Notes under the pieces: generated by a model
The model's input: the letters and a program-made list of their open reading frames with translations, nothing else
What the model was told of the DNA's origin: nothing
Databases searched by the model: none
Shown here: positions 1 through 6,346 of the stretch, piece by piece
How the letters are laid out: the number at the start of each line of letters is the position of its first letter
How positions within the stretch are numbered: position 1 is the stretch's first letter
Source: Ruminococcus sp.
GTDB lineage: Bacteria > Bacillota > Clostridia > Oscillospirales > Ruminococcaceae
Direction: 5' to 3'
Assembly: GCA_014799765.1 (NCBI GenBank)
Contig: JAAVHK010000067.1
Span: 1 to 6,346, forward strand
DNA: 6,346 nucleotides
Translations under genes and position numbers: made by a program

Positions 1-1
1 C

Positions 2-1246
2 AAGATTAAAAAAATGGTTGGTACTGATACAATAGGTTTCAGTATTTCACCACGCATAAACGCTACCGGACGTTTTGGTTCTCCGAAAAATGCTGTGAGA
101 CTTTTTATGTGTGAGGATTATGACACCGCACTTGTAATGGCTAAAGACCTTGACGAACTCAACGCAAAACGAAAAAATGAAGAAAATATAATAATAAATG
201 AGATATACAGGATTACAGACCAGAAACCCGAAATAGTACGAGGAAGAGTAATATTCATATGCGGTAAGGGCTGGCATCACGGAGTTATAGGCATTGTATC
301 CGCACGCATTGAAGAACATTTCGGCAAACCGTGTTTCATAGCCACGGAATCAGAAGACGGTGAAATAAGAGGTTCTGCCCGTGCTTTCGGTGAATTTTCA
401 GTCTTTGAGGCTCTTACATACGCTTCCGGAACGCTTGAAAAATTCGGCGGTCATAAAAGTGCAGGCGGATTCACGATAAAATCCGGCAGAACCGAAGATT
501 TTAAAAATCTTCTTGAAGAATATGCCCTTGAAAATCATAAGAAAATGCCTGTTTTTACGTTACGTGCAAATGCCGTGATTAATGCCGGAATGATTAATAT
601 AAAAAACGTCAATGAACTTAAACTACTTGAACCATACGGAGAGGGTAATGAAAGACCTTATTTTATCATACAAAATGCCCTGATAAATGAAGTTATACCG
701 CTTTCTGCCGGAAAATATATCAGGTTACGCTTTGAACTCGAAGGACGTAGTTTTGAAGCAGTTTCATTTTTAATATCTCCGGATTCTCTCATAGTACAGT
801 CAGGCGACGTCTGCGACATGATAGTTAAACTCGGTATAAAAGAATTTAACGGAAAAACAAGTATTGATATTTACGTTCAGGATATAAGACCACATGGTTT
901 CAATCAGAGTAAATATTTTACCGGACGTGAAATATTTGAATCTTTCATGCGTGGTGAAGAACTTCCGGAAAATTATTATTCTGCAATGCTTCCGACACGT
1001 GAAGAAGCAGTAATGATTTATAAATCAATATCCGGAGCAGGTATTTCTTCCGATAAACTTTTCATGAAATTCAGTCCGAAGATAAGCTACTGTAAATTTC
1101 TTTTTGCAGTCGAGGCACTCCGACAGCTTGGTATTATAACAGTTTCAACTTCCGATAACGTCATAAAAAAGACCGTGACAAACAAAAAATCGGATTTTTA
1201 TTCAGCACCTGTAATTTCTGCCCTCATGAAAAAAAACGGCAGATAA
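2..1246 (+). CDS. recJ: Single-stranded-DNA-specific exonuclease RecJ, C-terminal part (5' end outside window)
   Basis: RecJ degrades single-stranded DNA 5' to 3' in the cytoplasm during recombinational repair and mismatch repair. The frame is open to the left edge, and the first ATG (position 14) is internal. The conserved RecJ stretch ISPRINATGRFG already lies at residues 11-22 counted from that Met, so the DHH phosphoesterase half and the true start are missing. Visible parts, same numbering: end of the catalytic core with LDELNAKRKNEE (46-57); DHHA1 domain with GWHHGVIGIVSARI (86-99) and the family signature FGGHKSAGGF (144-153); LLEPYGEGNERPYF (204-217) leading into the OB-fold nucleic-acid-binding domain (about 218-292); and a C-terminal extension (about 295-410) of the kind seen in Firmicutes RecJ. 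It ends at a TAA 40 bases before rel. The identification is firm from these motifs. The upstream catalytic motifs cannot be checked here. Confidence 0.95.
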   Translation, partial: KIKKMVGTDTIGFSISPRINATGRFGSPKNAVRLFMCEDYDTALVMAKDLDELNAKRKNEENIIINEIYRITDQKPEIVRGRVIFICGKGWHHGVIGIVSARIEEHFGKPCFIATESEDGEIRGSARAFGEFSVFEALTYASGTLEKFGGHKSAGGFTIKSGRTEDFKNLLEEYALENHKKMPVFTLRANAVINAGMINIKNVNELKLLEPYGEGNERPYFIIQNALINEVIPLSAGKYIRLRFELEGRSFEAVSFLISPDSLIVQSGDVCDMIVKLGIKEFNGKTSIDIYVQDIRPHGFNQSKYFTGREIFESFMRGEELPENYYSAMLPTREEAVMIYKSISGAGISSDKLFMKFSPKISYCKFLFAVEALRQLGIITVSTSDNVIKKTVTNKKSDFYSAPVISALMKKNGR

Positions 1247-1271
1247 TATAATTACCGAATACTATTCACGA

Positions 1272-1277
1272 AAGGAG
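1272..1277 (+). promoter_or_regulatory. Ribosome binding site of rel
   Basis: AAGGAG lies 9 bases before the ATG at 1287, separated by a T-rich spacer. It fixes the Rel start at 1287. The next in-frame ATG (codon 30, position 1374) has no comparable site. Confidence 0.85.
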
Positions 1278-1286
1278 AATTTTTTT

Positions 1287-3539
1287 ATGGATTCCGGAAA
1301 ATCTGAAAATAATTCTGAAAATGAAATCGTTCCTGTAAGTATCAGGGGTTATGAAGATAATTTCACTATAGATATGATTATTCAGAAAATTATGGACGAC
1401 GATACACAATATGACCTCAGTAAAATAATTTCCGCCTATAACTTCGCAAAAAAAGCCCATGAAGGTCAGAAACGTTCGTCCGGACAGCCGTATATAACAC
1501 ACCCTCTGGCAGTAGCTTATATAACGCTTGAATTAAAAATGGATACCGATGCAATATGTTCCGCCCTGCTCCATGACGTAATTGAAGATACCGACACCAC
1601 ATTTGAAGACCTCAGAAGAAATTTCGGTCTTGATATTGCCCTTATCGTCGACAGCGTTTCAAAAATGAAAAAAATGAACGATATGACCAAAAGTGAACAA
1701 CAAGCCGAAGCTATAGTAAAAATTCTCACTGCAACTTCAAGAGATATACGTGTGATTATTGTCAAGCTGGCTGACCGTCTCCATAATATGCGTACTCTTA
1801 AATACTGTTCACCGGAAAAGCAGAAACGCATAGCTTATGAAACAAAAAATGTATATAGTCCGATAGCACGCCGTCTCGGTATGAACGAACTTAAAGACCA
1901 GTTTGAAGACCTGTCGTTTTTTTATATTTCACCGTCTTCCTACCTTGAAATTGAAGAACGTCTCAACAATGACATGAAAGAACGTAATGCATTTATCGAA
2001 AAAACCAAGAACGATATTGAAAAATATCTCGATACTACAAGGCATTATGCTGAAAAACCTTTGGTTCAGGGACGTGTTAAAAGTATTTTCGGTATATGGA
2101 ACAAGATTTATAAAAAACATAAGAACTTCGAGGAAATCTATGACAGATATGCATTACGTATTATAGTAAATACAAGAGAAGAATGTTTCATAGCAATGTC
2201 CGACATTATCAAGGACTATCCGGCTATTTCTTCGAGGTCAAAAGACTATATTAATAATCCTAAATCAAATGGCTATCAGTCTATACATCTTACCGTCCTG
2301 AGTGAAGAGGGCGTACCGTTTGAAGTCCAGATAAGAACGTGGGAAATGCACAGGGTAGCCGAATACGGTCTTGCAGCCCACTGGAAATATAAACTCAGCA
2401 TGAACGACAGTAAAGGCGAAAAAGACCTTTCATGGATAAGCAGAATAATTGATTCCTGTGAAGCCTCTGATGACCCTGAAGAAATAATTTCCATTATAAA
2501 TATGGAACTTTCACCGGATAATATTTCAATAATCACCCCTAAGGCAAAAAGAATTATGTTACCTATCGGTGCAACTCCTATCGATTTTGCGTACAAAATT
2601 CACACGGAAGTAGGACACAAAGCTATACAGGCGAAAGTAAACAACAGATTAGTGCCTTTGAGTTCGGAACTGCACCACGATGATATATGTGAAATTATAA
2701 CCTCAAAAGATATAAACAAAGGTCCCAGCCGTGACTGGCTGAATATCGCAAAGACTAATTATGCATTGTCTAAAATCCGCATATGGTTCAGAGATGAACG
2801 CCGTGAAGAAAATATAAAAGAAGGACGTACCCGACTTGAAATAGAGTTCAGGAAAAACGGTATAAACATTCCGGAATCAAAATATACAGAGTTTTTCGGA
2901 AAAGACCTCAGAAGACACAACTGCGAAACTCTTGAAGATTTTTATGCATCTGTAGGTTACGGCGGTATCCAGCTTGTGAATATCATTCCCAGACTTAAAG
3001 ACAAATATGAAAAAATGTACGCCGACAGCACAGACAGAAAAATACCTGCTCCGGTAGTCGTTTCCGGTGATTCCGTAAAGGACGGCGTTATTCTCGACAA
3101 CGTGAACGGTATAAATTATAAATGTGCATTATGCTGTAATCCTCTTCCGGGGGACGATATTGTAGGATATATCACGAGAGGTTACGGACTTTCGGTACAT
3201 ACAACAAAATGTACAAACTATGTTTCAGCGGTCAGACGTAATATTCCGGAAGAACTCGAAAGATGGATTAAAGTACAGTGGAACGCCGAAAAACCGGTAC
3301 AGCTTCATACAAGTTTCGAGGTTATAGCCATTGACCGTGTAGGACTTGTACATGACATTACTGAACTTCTCTACGACGCACGCATACCGATTGTACATTC
3401 TTCTTCAAGAGCCTTGAAAAACGGCAACGCACTTTTTGAAAGTACAATAATAATATCAAATATCGAACAACTTAAACGTCTTTTTGATAAAATAAGAAAA
3501 ATTTCCGGTGTAATATCCGTGGAACGTTCTGCCACATAA
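1287..3539 (+). CDS. relA: Bifunctional (p)ppGpp synthetase/hydrolase, long RelA/SpoT homologue (Rel)
   Basis: This ribosome-associated enzyme makes and degrades the alarmone (p)ppGpp from ATP and GDP/GTP in the stringent response. At 750 residues it has the normal length of a Firmicutes Rel. The order is: HD hydrolase domain (about 50-200) with H58, the H96-D97 pair, E100-D101 in HDVIEDT, and LADRLHNMRT (161-170, D163 and N167), so hydrolase residues look intact; synthetase domain (about 240-370) with GRVKSI (262-267), D286, RSKD (317-320), NGYQSIH (328-334) and E346 in FEVQIRT; TGS domain (about 412-473); helical region; zinc-finger/CC domain with C613, C616, C617, H638 and C642; and ACT domain (about 675-747). 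The RxKD form is that of bifunctional Rel/SpoT, not the ExDD of monofunctional proteobacterial RelA. The gene could equally be named rel. The N-terminal tail before the HD domain is polar and somewhat long. Its stop overlaps the ribosome binding site of the next gene. Confidence 0.97.
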   Translation: MDSGKSENNSENEIVPVSIRGYEDNFTIDMIIQKIMDDDTQYDLSKIISAYNFAKKAHEGQKRSSGQPYITHPLAVAYITLELKMDTDAICSALLHDVIEDTDTTFEDLRRNFGLDIALIVDSVSKMKKMNDMTKSEQQAEAIVKILTATSRDIRVIIVKLADRLHNMRTLKYCSPEKQKRIAYETKNVYSPIARRLGMNELKDQFEDLSFFYISPSSYLEIEERLNNDMKERNAFIEKTKNDIEKYLDTTRHYAEKPLVQGRVKSIFGIWNKIYKKHKNFEEIYDRYALRIIVNTREECFIAMSDIIKDYPAISSRSKDYINNPKSNGYQSIHLTVLSEEGVPFEVQIRTWEMHRVAEYGLAAHWKYKLSMNDSKGEKDLSWISRIIDSCEASDDPEEIISIINMELSPDNISIITPKAKRIMLPIGATPIDFAYKIHTEVGHKAIQAKVNNRLVPLSSELHHDDICEIITSKDINKGPSRDWLNIAKTNYALSKIRIWFRDERREENIKEGRTRLEIEFRKNGINIPESKYTEFFGKDLRRHNCETLEDFYASVGYGGIQLVNIIPRLKDKYEKMYADSTDRKIPAPVVVSGDSVKDGVILDNVNGINYKCALCCNPLPGDDIVGYITRGYGLSVHTTKCTNYVSAVRRNIPEELERWIKVQWNAEKPVQLHTSFEVIAIDRVGLVHDITELLYDARIPIVHSSSRALKNGNALFESTIIISNIEQLKRLFDKIRKISGVISVERSAT

Positions 3540-3544
3540 GGAGG
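3538..3544 (+). promoter_or_regulatory. Ribosome binding site of the metallo-hydrolase gene, overlapping the rel stop
   Basis: AAGGAGG begins inside the rel TAA stop (3537-3539) and lies 7 bases before the ATG at 3552. A ribosome terminating on rel would sit on this site, so re-initiation and coupling to Rel translation are plausible (inference). Confidence 0.85.
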
Positions 3545-3551
3545 AAATAAA

Positions 3552-4181
3552 ATGAAAATCCATACATTACAGCTTGGCGAACTCCGTGCAAACTGCTTTA
3601 TTGCCGAAACTGCACCGAATCAGTGTATTGCCGTGGACGTTGGCGGAAATGCACGTCTTTTATCCGAATTTCTGACCATGAAAAAACTTAAATTAAGTAA
3701 AATACTTCTCACACACGGACATTACGATCATATGAACGGTGTTTCGGAAATCGTTGAAAAAACAGGTGCGGAAGTTTTCATACATGAAAATGATGCTCCT
3801 ATGCTGAACAGTTCCGGACTTTCTTTGGCTGACCTTATTTCCTGTATGCCGTTCAATCCTGTAAGCGAATATACAGTAGTACACGACGGCGATATTATTT
3901 CCGACGGTGATTATAATTTCAGGGTCATGCATACTGCCGGACACTCTATGGGAAGTGTATGTTATATCTGTGATGATGTCATATTTTCCGGAGATACTCT
4001 TTTCTGCTGTTCGATAGGCAGAACCGATTTTAACGGAAGTAATCCGGAAATGATGCTGAAATCACTTGAAAAACTGTACAATCTTGACGGAAATTATAAA
4101 GTTCTTACGGGTCATGGCGACAATACAGAACTTGAATACGAAAAACAATCAAATCCATATTTCAGGAGCTTCAGAAAATAA
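3552..4181 (+). CDS. Metallo-beta-lactamase-fold hydrolase, YcbL/glyoxalase II-like
   Basis: This is a cytoplasmic binuclear-metal hydrolase of the glyoxalase II (hydroxyacylglutathione hydrolase-like) branch. At 209 residues it is close to E. coli YcbL and lacks the extra C-terminal substrate domain of classical GloB. All metal ligands are present: THGHYDH (54-60, giving H55, H57, D59, H60), H131 in HTAGHSMGSV, D148 in FSGDTLF, and H188 in LTGHGD. GRTDF (156-160) and the terminal NPYF (201-204) match the YcbL pattern. No signal peptide or membrane segment is seen. It starts 12 bases after rel and overlaps hemZ by one base, so it is very probably co-transcribed with both. Family members cleave thioesters such as S-lactoyl-glutathione. 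The substrate here is unknown, and another low-molecular-weight thiol would be needed if the host lacks glutathione. The fold call is firm and the function is not. Confidence 0.92.
   Translation: MKIHTLQLGELRANCFIAETAPNQCIAVDVGGNARLLSEFLTMKKLKLSKILLTHGHYDHMNGVSEIVEKTGAEVFIHENDAPMLNSSGLSLADLISCMPFNPVSEYTVVHDGDIISDGDYNFRVMHTAGHSMGSVCYICDDVIFSGDTLFCCSIGRTDFNGSNPEMMLKSLEKLYNLDGNYKVLTGHGDNTELEYEKQSNPYFRSFRK
4164..4168 (+). promoter_or_regulatory. Ribosome binding site of hemZ, inside the upstream gene
   Basis: AGGAG is the only purine-rich candidate before the ATG at 4181. The 12-base spacing is longer than for the other genes here. The start shares its A with the upstream TAA stop (TAATG), so coupled re-initiation may compensate. 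The next in-frame ATG (4199) has no better site. Confidence 0.6.
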
Positions 4182-5647
4182 TGAATAATCTTATTAAAAT
4201 GCCGGTTATATTAATCGGCAATTCTTTTAAATACGAAACGGAATCAACTTTGAAAATGTTCTTTCCGACCAGAAAATTTCAGTTTTCCGACGATATACAA
4301 AATGCCACCGGTGACGATTTTGTAGTTGCCGGTGTGGAAACCGGAAAAATCTATACGGATATAAAGTTAAACGGCGAAACTTTTCATAGTGAAAGGAATA
4401 TCCCCACCACTGACGACAAGTACACTGAACACGAATTATGCCGGATTATATATCATGTTCTCAAGGAAAAAATCAAGGTAAATACGCCGTGGGGGCTTAT
4501 GACAGGTATACGTCCGGTAAAGAAAGTAACAGAACTTCTCGCACAAGGGAAAAATTTTCCGGAAATTGAAAAAATACTCACTGAAAAATACGAACTCTCA
4601 CCCGAAAAGTTAAAACTTGCATACGATACAGCAGTAAATCAGTTGCCGATAGTTGAAAATATTAACCGTAAAGCCGTAAGCCTGTATATCTCGATACCGT
4701 TCTGTCCGTCAAGATGTAGTTACTGTTCATTCGTATCGCACTCGATAGAATCAGCCGGAAAATTAATTCCCGATTACGTTCAGTGTCTGTGTAAGGAACT
4801 GGAAATTATAAGCCGTATAATAAGTGAAACCGGTACTGAAATTGATACTATATACTTCGGCGGAGGTACTCCGAGTGCAATTCCGGCAGAAGATATACTT
4901 ACTGTTATGGAGTGCGTCCGGAAAAATTTTGACCTCAATAAAATCCGTGAATACAGCTTTGAAGCCGGAAGACCTGATACCATTACGGCGGAAAAACTTC
5001 ATATAATAAAGGAATACGGTGCGGACAGGATTTCGATAAATCCGCAGACACTTAACAATGATGTACTTAAAGTAATAGGCAGACGGCATACCGCTGATGA
5101 TACGTTAAAAGCCTATGAGCTGGCAAGAAAAGAGGGATTCCGGAACATAAACACTGACCTTATCGCCGGATTGCCTGACGATACACCGGAAAGTTTCCGG
5201 AATACTCTCGACAAAATTATTGACATCTCACCTGAAAGCATTACCGTACATACCCTTACTTTAAAACGTTCCTCGAATTTATTCGCACAGGGTGAGGAAA
5301 ATATATACAATCCGGTTGCAGAAATGGTTGACTACAGTATAGAAAAACTCATGAATAATGATTATCAGCCATATTATATGTACCGTCAGAAAAATACCGT
5401 CGGAAATCTGGAGAATATCGGATACGCAAGAAAAGGTTATGAAAGTTATTACAATATATACATCATGGACGAAACACAGACCATTATCGGAGCAGGTAGC
5501 GGAGCTTCTACAAAACTTGTATATCCTGATAACAGGATAAACAGAATACATAATTATAAATTTCCGTACGAGTACATAAGCGATTTTGACCGTCTCATGA
5601 CAAAAAAAGAGGAGATAATACAATGCCTGAAAAAAATCAATTCATAA
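4181..5647 (+). CDS. hemZ: HemZ-type radical SAM protein (putative coproporphyrinogen III dehydrogenase)
   Basis: HemZ belongs to the HemN/HemW branch of radical SAM enzymes and is annotated as the oxygen-independent oxidative decarboxylase turning coproporphyrinogen III into protoporphyrinogen IX. The 488-residue length fits HemZ. The N-terminal 160 residues are a HemZ-type extension including WGLMTGIRPVKKVTELL (104-120). The radical SAM barrel starts at about 165, with the [4Fe-4S] cluster motif CPSRCSYC (C175, C179, C182). The SAM-binding YFGGGTPS (225-232) follows, then FEAGRPDT (260-267) and RISINPQT (283-290). Late motifs are YYMYRQKNTVGNLENIGY (398-415) and GAGSGAST (437-444). The HemN C-terminal domain is not evident. 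It is translationally linked to both neighbours. The family assignment is strong. Whether it truly acts in heme synthesis is uncertain, since HemN-like proteins include heme chaperones (HemW) and other activities. Arg codon CGG, absent from the three genes upstream, appears here. Confidence 0.93.
   Translation: MNNLIKMPVILIGNSFKYETESTLKMFFPTRKFQFSDDIQNATGDDFVVAGVETGKIYTDIKLNGETFHSERNIPTTDDKYTEHELCRIIYHVLKEKIKVNTPWGLMTGIRPVKKVTELLAQGKNFPEIEKILTEKYELSPEKLKLAYDTAVNQLPIVENINRKAVSLYISIPFCPSRCSYCSFVSHSIESAGKLIPDYVQCLCKELEIISRIISETGTEIDTIYFGGGTPSAIPAEDILTVMECVRKNFDLNKIREYSFEAGRPDTITAEKLHIIKEYGADRISINPQTLNNDVLKVIGRRHTADDTLKAYELARKEGFRNINTDLIAGLPDDTPESFRNTLDKIIDISPESITVHTLTLKRSSNLFAQGEENIYNPVAEMVDYSIEKLMNNDYQPYYMYRQKNTVGNLENIGYARKGYESYYNIYIMDETQTIIGAGSGASTKLVYPDNRINRIHNYKFPYEYISDFDRLMTKKEEIIQCLKKINS
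5610..5614 (+). promoter_or_regulatory. Ribosome binding site of rlmD, embedded in the hemZ coding sequence
   Basis: AGGAG, within a longer purine run from 5602, lies 8 bases before the ATG at 5623, all inside the last codons of hemZ. It fixes the start of the methyltransferase 25 bases before the hemZ reading frame closes. Confidence 0.85.
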
Positions 5648-6346
5648 ATGCCGAAATAACCGGTATCACTTCCGAAGGTAATGGTGTATGCCGTATTGAC
5701 GGTATGGCGGTTTTCGTACCCGATACCGCTGTTGGTGACGTTTGCAGAATAAAAATTGTAAAAGTCCTGAAAAGTTACGCATACGGAATAGTCGACGAAA
5801 TTATAACTCCCTCACCTGAAAGGATAACTCCGGACTGTCCTGCGTACAAAAAATGTGGTGGTTGTGTATTCAGACATATCAGCTATGATGCTGAATGTCA
5901 GATAAAAAACGATATTGTTCGGGACGCTTTCAGGAGAATAGGCGGACTTAATCCGGAATTTACCGACTTCATAAAAGCCGATAACACAGACCGTTACAGA
6001 AACAAGGCACAGTATCCGGTTGCAGTAGTCGACGGTAAAGCAGTATGCGGATTCTATGCTGAAAGAAGTCACAGAGTGATACCGGTTACTGACTGTCCGT
6101 TACAGCCTGAAATTTTCCGTGATATTCTTGAAACAGTCCTTGAATACGTAAATTCACACAGAATACCGGTATATTCGGAAAGTACACATACAGGAATAAT
6201 GCGTCATATATATATTCGTAGGGGTACGTACTCCGGTGAGATAATGCTATGTCTGATAGTCCGTAAAGACGTATCACGACAGTTTGCCGGACTTTGTCGT
6301 ATTATTAAGGAAAAATTTCCGGCAATAAAAAGTATAGTAATGAATA
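5623..6346 (+). CDS. rlmD: 23S rRNA (uracil-5-)-methyltransferase, RlmD/RumA family, N-terminal part (3' end outside window)
   Basis: This is a SAM-dependent enzyme methylating C5 of a uridine in 23S rRNA (U1939 in E. coli; the Bacillus relative RlmCD modifies U747 and U1939). The 241 visible codons run off the right edge without a stop. An N-terminal TRAM RNA-binding domain spans about residues 4-61. The iron-sulfur motif CPAYKKCGGC follows (C72, C78, C81), with the expected fourth ligand at C158 in TDCPLQ. RYRNKAQYPV (124-133) and GFYAERSHRVIPV (143-155) are typical of this family. The Rossmann-fold methyltransferase half, with the SAM site and catalytic Cys, lies beyond the window. The gene starts inside hemZ in another frame, so coupled translation is likely. 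Which uridine is modified, and whether one or two sites, cannot be told from this part; a TrmA-type tRNA enzyme is less likely because the iron-sulfur motif is present. Confidence 0.93.
   Translation, partial: MPEKNQFINAEITGITSEGNGVCRIDGMAVFVPDTAVGDVCRIKIVKVLKSYAYGIVDEIITPSPERITPDCPAYKKCGGCVFRHISYDAECQIKNDIVRDAFRRIGGLNPEFTDFIKADNTDRYRNKAQYPVAVVDGKAVCGFYAERSHRVIPVTDCPLQPEIFRDILETVLEYVNSHRIPVYSESTHTGIMRHIYIRRGTYSGEIMLCLIVRKDVSRQFAGLCRIIKEKFPAIKSIVMN

Noticed and set aside
14..16. ATG as the start of a complete 410-residue protein
   Set aside because: The frame is open to the left edge and the sequence begins in the middle of a conserved RecJ region with no ribosome binding site, so it is an internal Met.
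1184..1199. AAAAAATCGGATTTTT, terminator-like inverted repeat near the recJ end
   Set aside because: The stem is only A-T pairs with a tiny loop, it lies inside the coding sequence, and no GC-rich hairpin follows.
1517..1831. Minus-strand open frame of 104 codons inside rel
   Set aside because: It is a shadow of the rel HD domain, with no ribosome binding site, no recognisable domain and Ser/Ile-rich composition.
2276..2596. Minus-strand open frame of 106 codons inside rel
   Set aside because: It lies opposite the conserved synthetase and TGS domains, and nothing in its translation looks like a real protein family.
4556..4565. Ten-base palindrome TTTCCGGAAA in hemZ as an operator
   Set aside because: It is internal to a gene, far from any start, and is one instance of the abundant TCCGGA word.
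5279..5623. Minus-strand open frame of 114 codons opposite the hemZ 3' end
   Set aside because: Its hydrophobic Ile/Phe/Tyr-rich translation is the usual product of reading an AT-rich gene backwards; hemZ motifs on the plus strand explain the region.
5812..6277. Minus-strand open frames of 86 and 63 codons opposite rlmD
   Set aside because: Both are antisense to the conserved iron-sulfur and core regions of the methyltransferase and have no supporting signals.

Overview
This is an ordinary, densely packed bacterial chromosomal segment. It holds five protein genes, all on the plus strand, and probably belongs to one operon or transcription unit. The DNA is AT-rich by eye, the Shine-Dalgarno sites are strong AGGAG types, and the order recJ - long bifunctional rel - metallo-beta-lactamase-fold hydrolase - hemZ is a layout known from Clostridia (Firmicutes). 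With apt and dtd absent from the cluster, a Ruminococcus-like (Oscillospiraceae/Ruminococcaceae) anaerobe is my best guess. That placement is an inference from gene order and family, not from a database match.

Layout: positions 2-1246 hold the 3' two thirds of recJ (single-strand DNA exonuclease), whose start lies before the window. After a 40-base gap comes a complete long RelA/SpoT homologue (1287-3539) with hydrolase, synthetase, TGS, zinc-finger and ACT domains. A small YcbL/glyoxalase II-like metallo-hydrolase follows (3552-4181), 12 bases after the rel stop. Next is a HemZ-type radical SAM protein (4181-5647), sharing one base with the hydrolase gene. The last gene (5623 to the window end) overlaps hemZ by 25 bases and is the first part of an RlmD/RumA-type iron-sulfur rRNA (uracil-5-)-methyltransferase.

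How they fit together: the shared strand, short or negative spacings and lack of any visible terminator suggest co-transcription, with translational coupling from the hydrolase gene onward. The functions (DNA repair, stringent response, thiol/thioester or small-molecule hydrolysis, porphyrin-related radical chemistry, rRNA modification) are housekeeping and do not form one obvious pathway. No RNA gene, mobile element, CRISPR array or integration site was found, and no stretch over 41 bases lies outside a gene.

I do not see an undescribed system here. The points most worth a second look are the heavy excess of the palindrome TCCGGA, the real substrate of HemZ in an anaerobe, unusual residues around the synthetase RxKD motif of Rel, and the departures from the usual Clostridial gene order.
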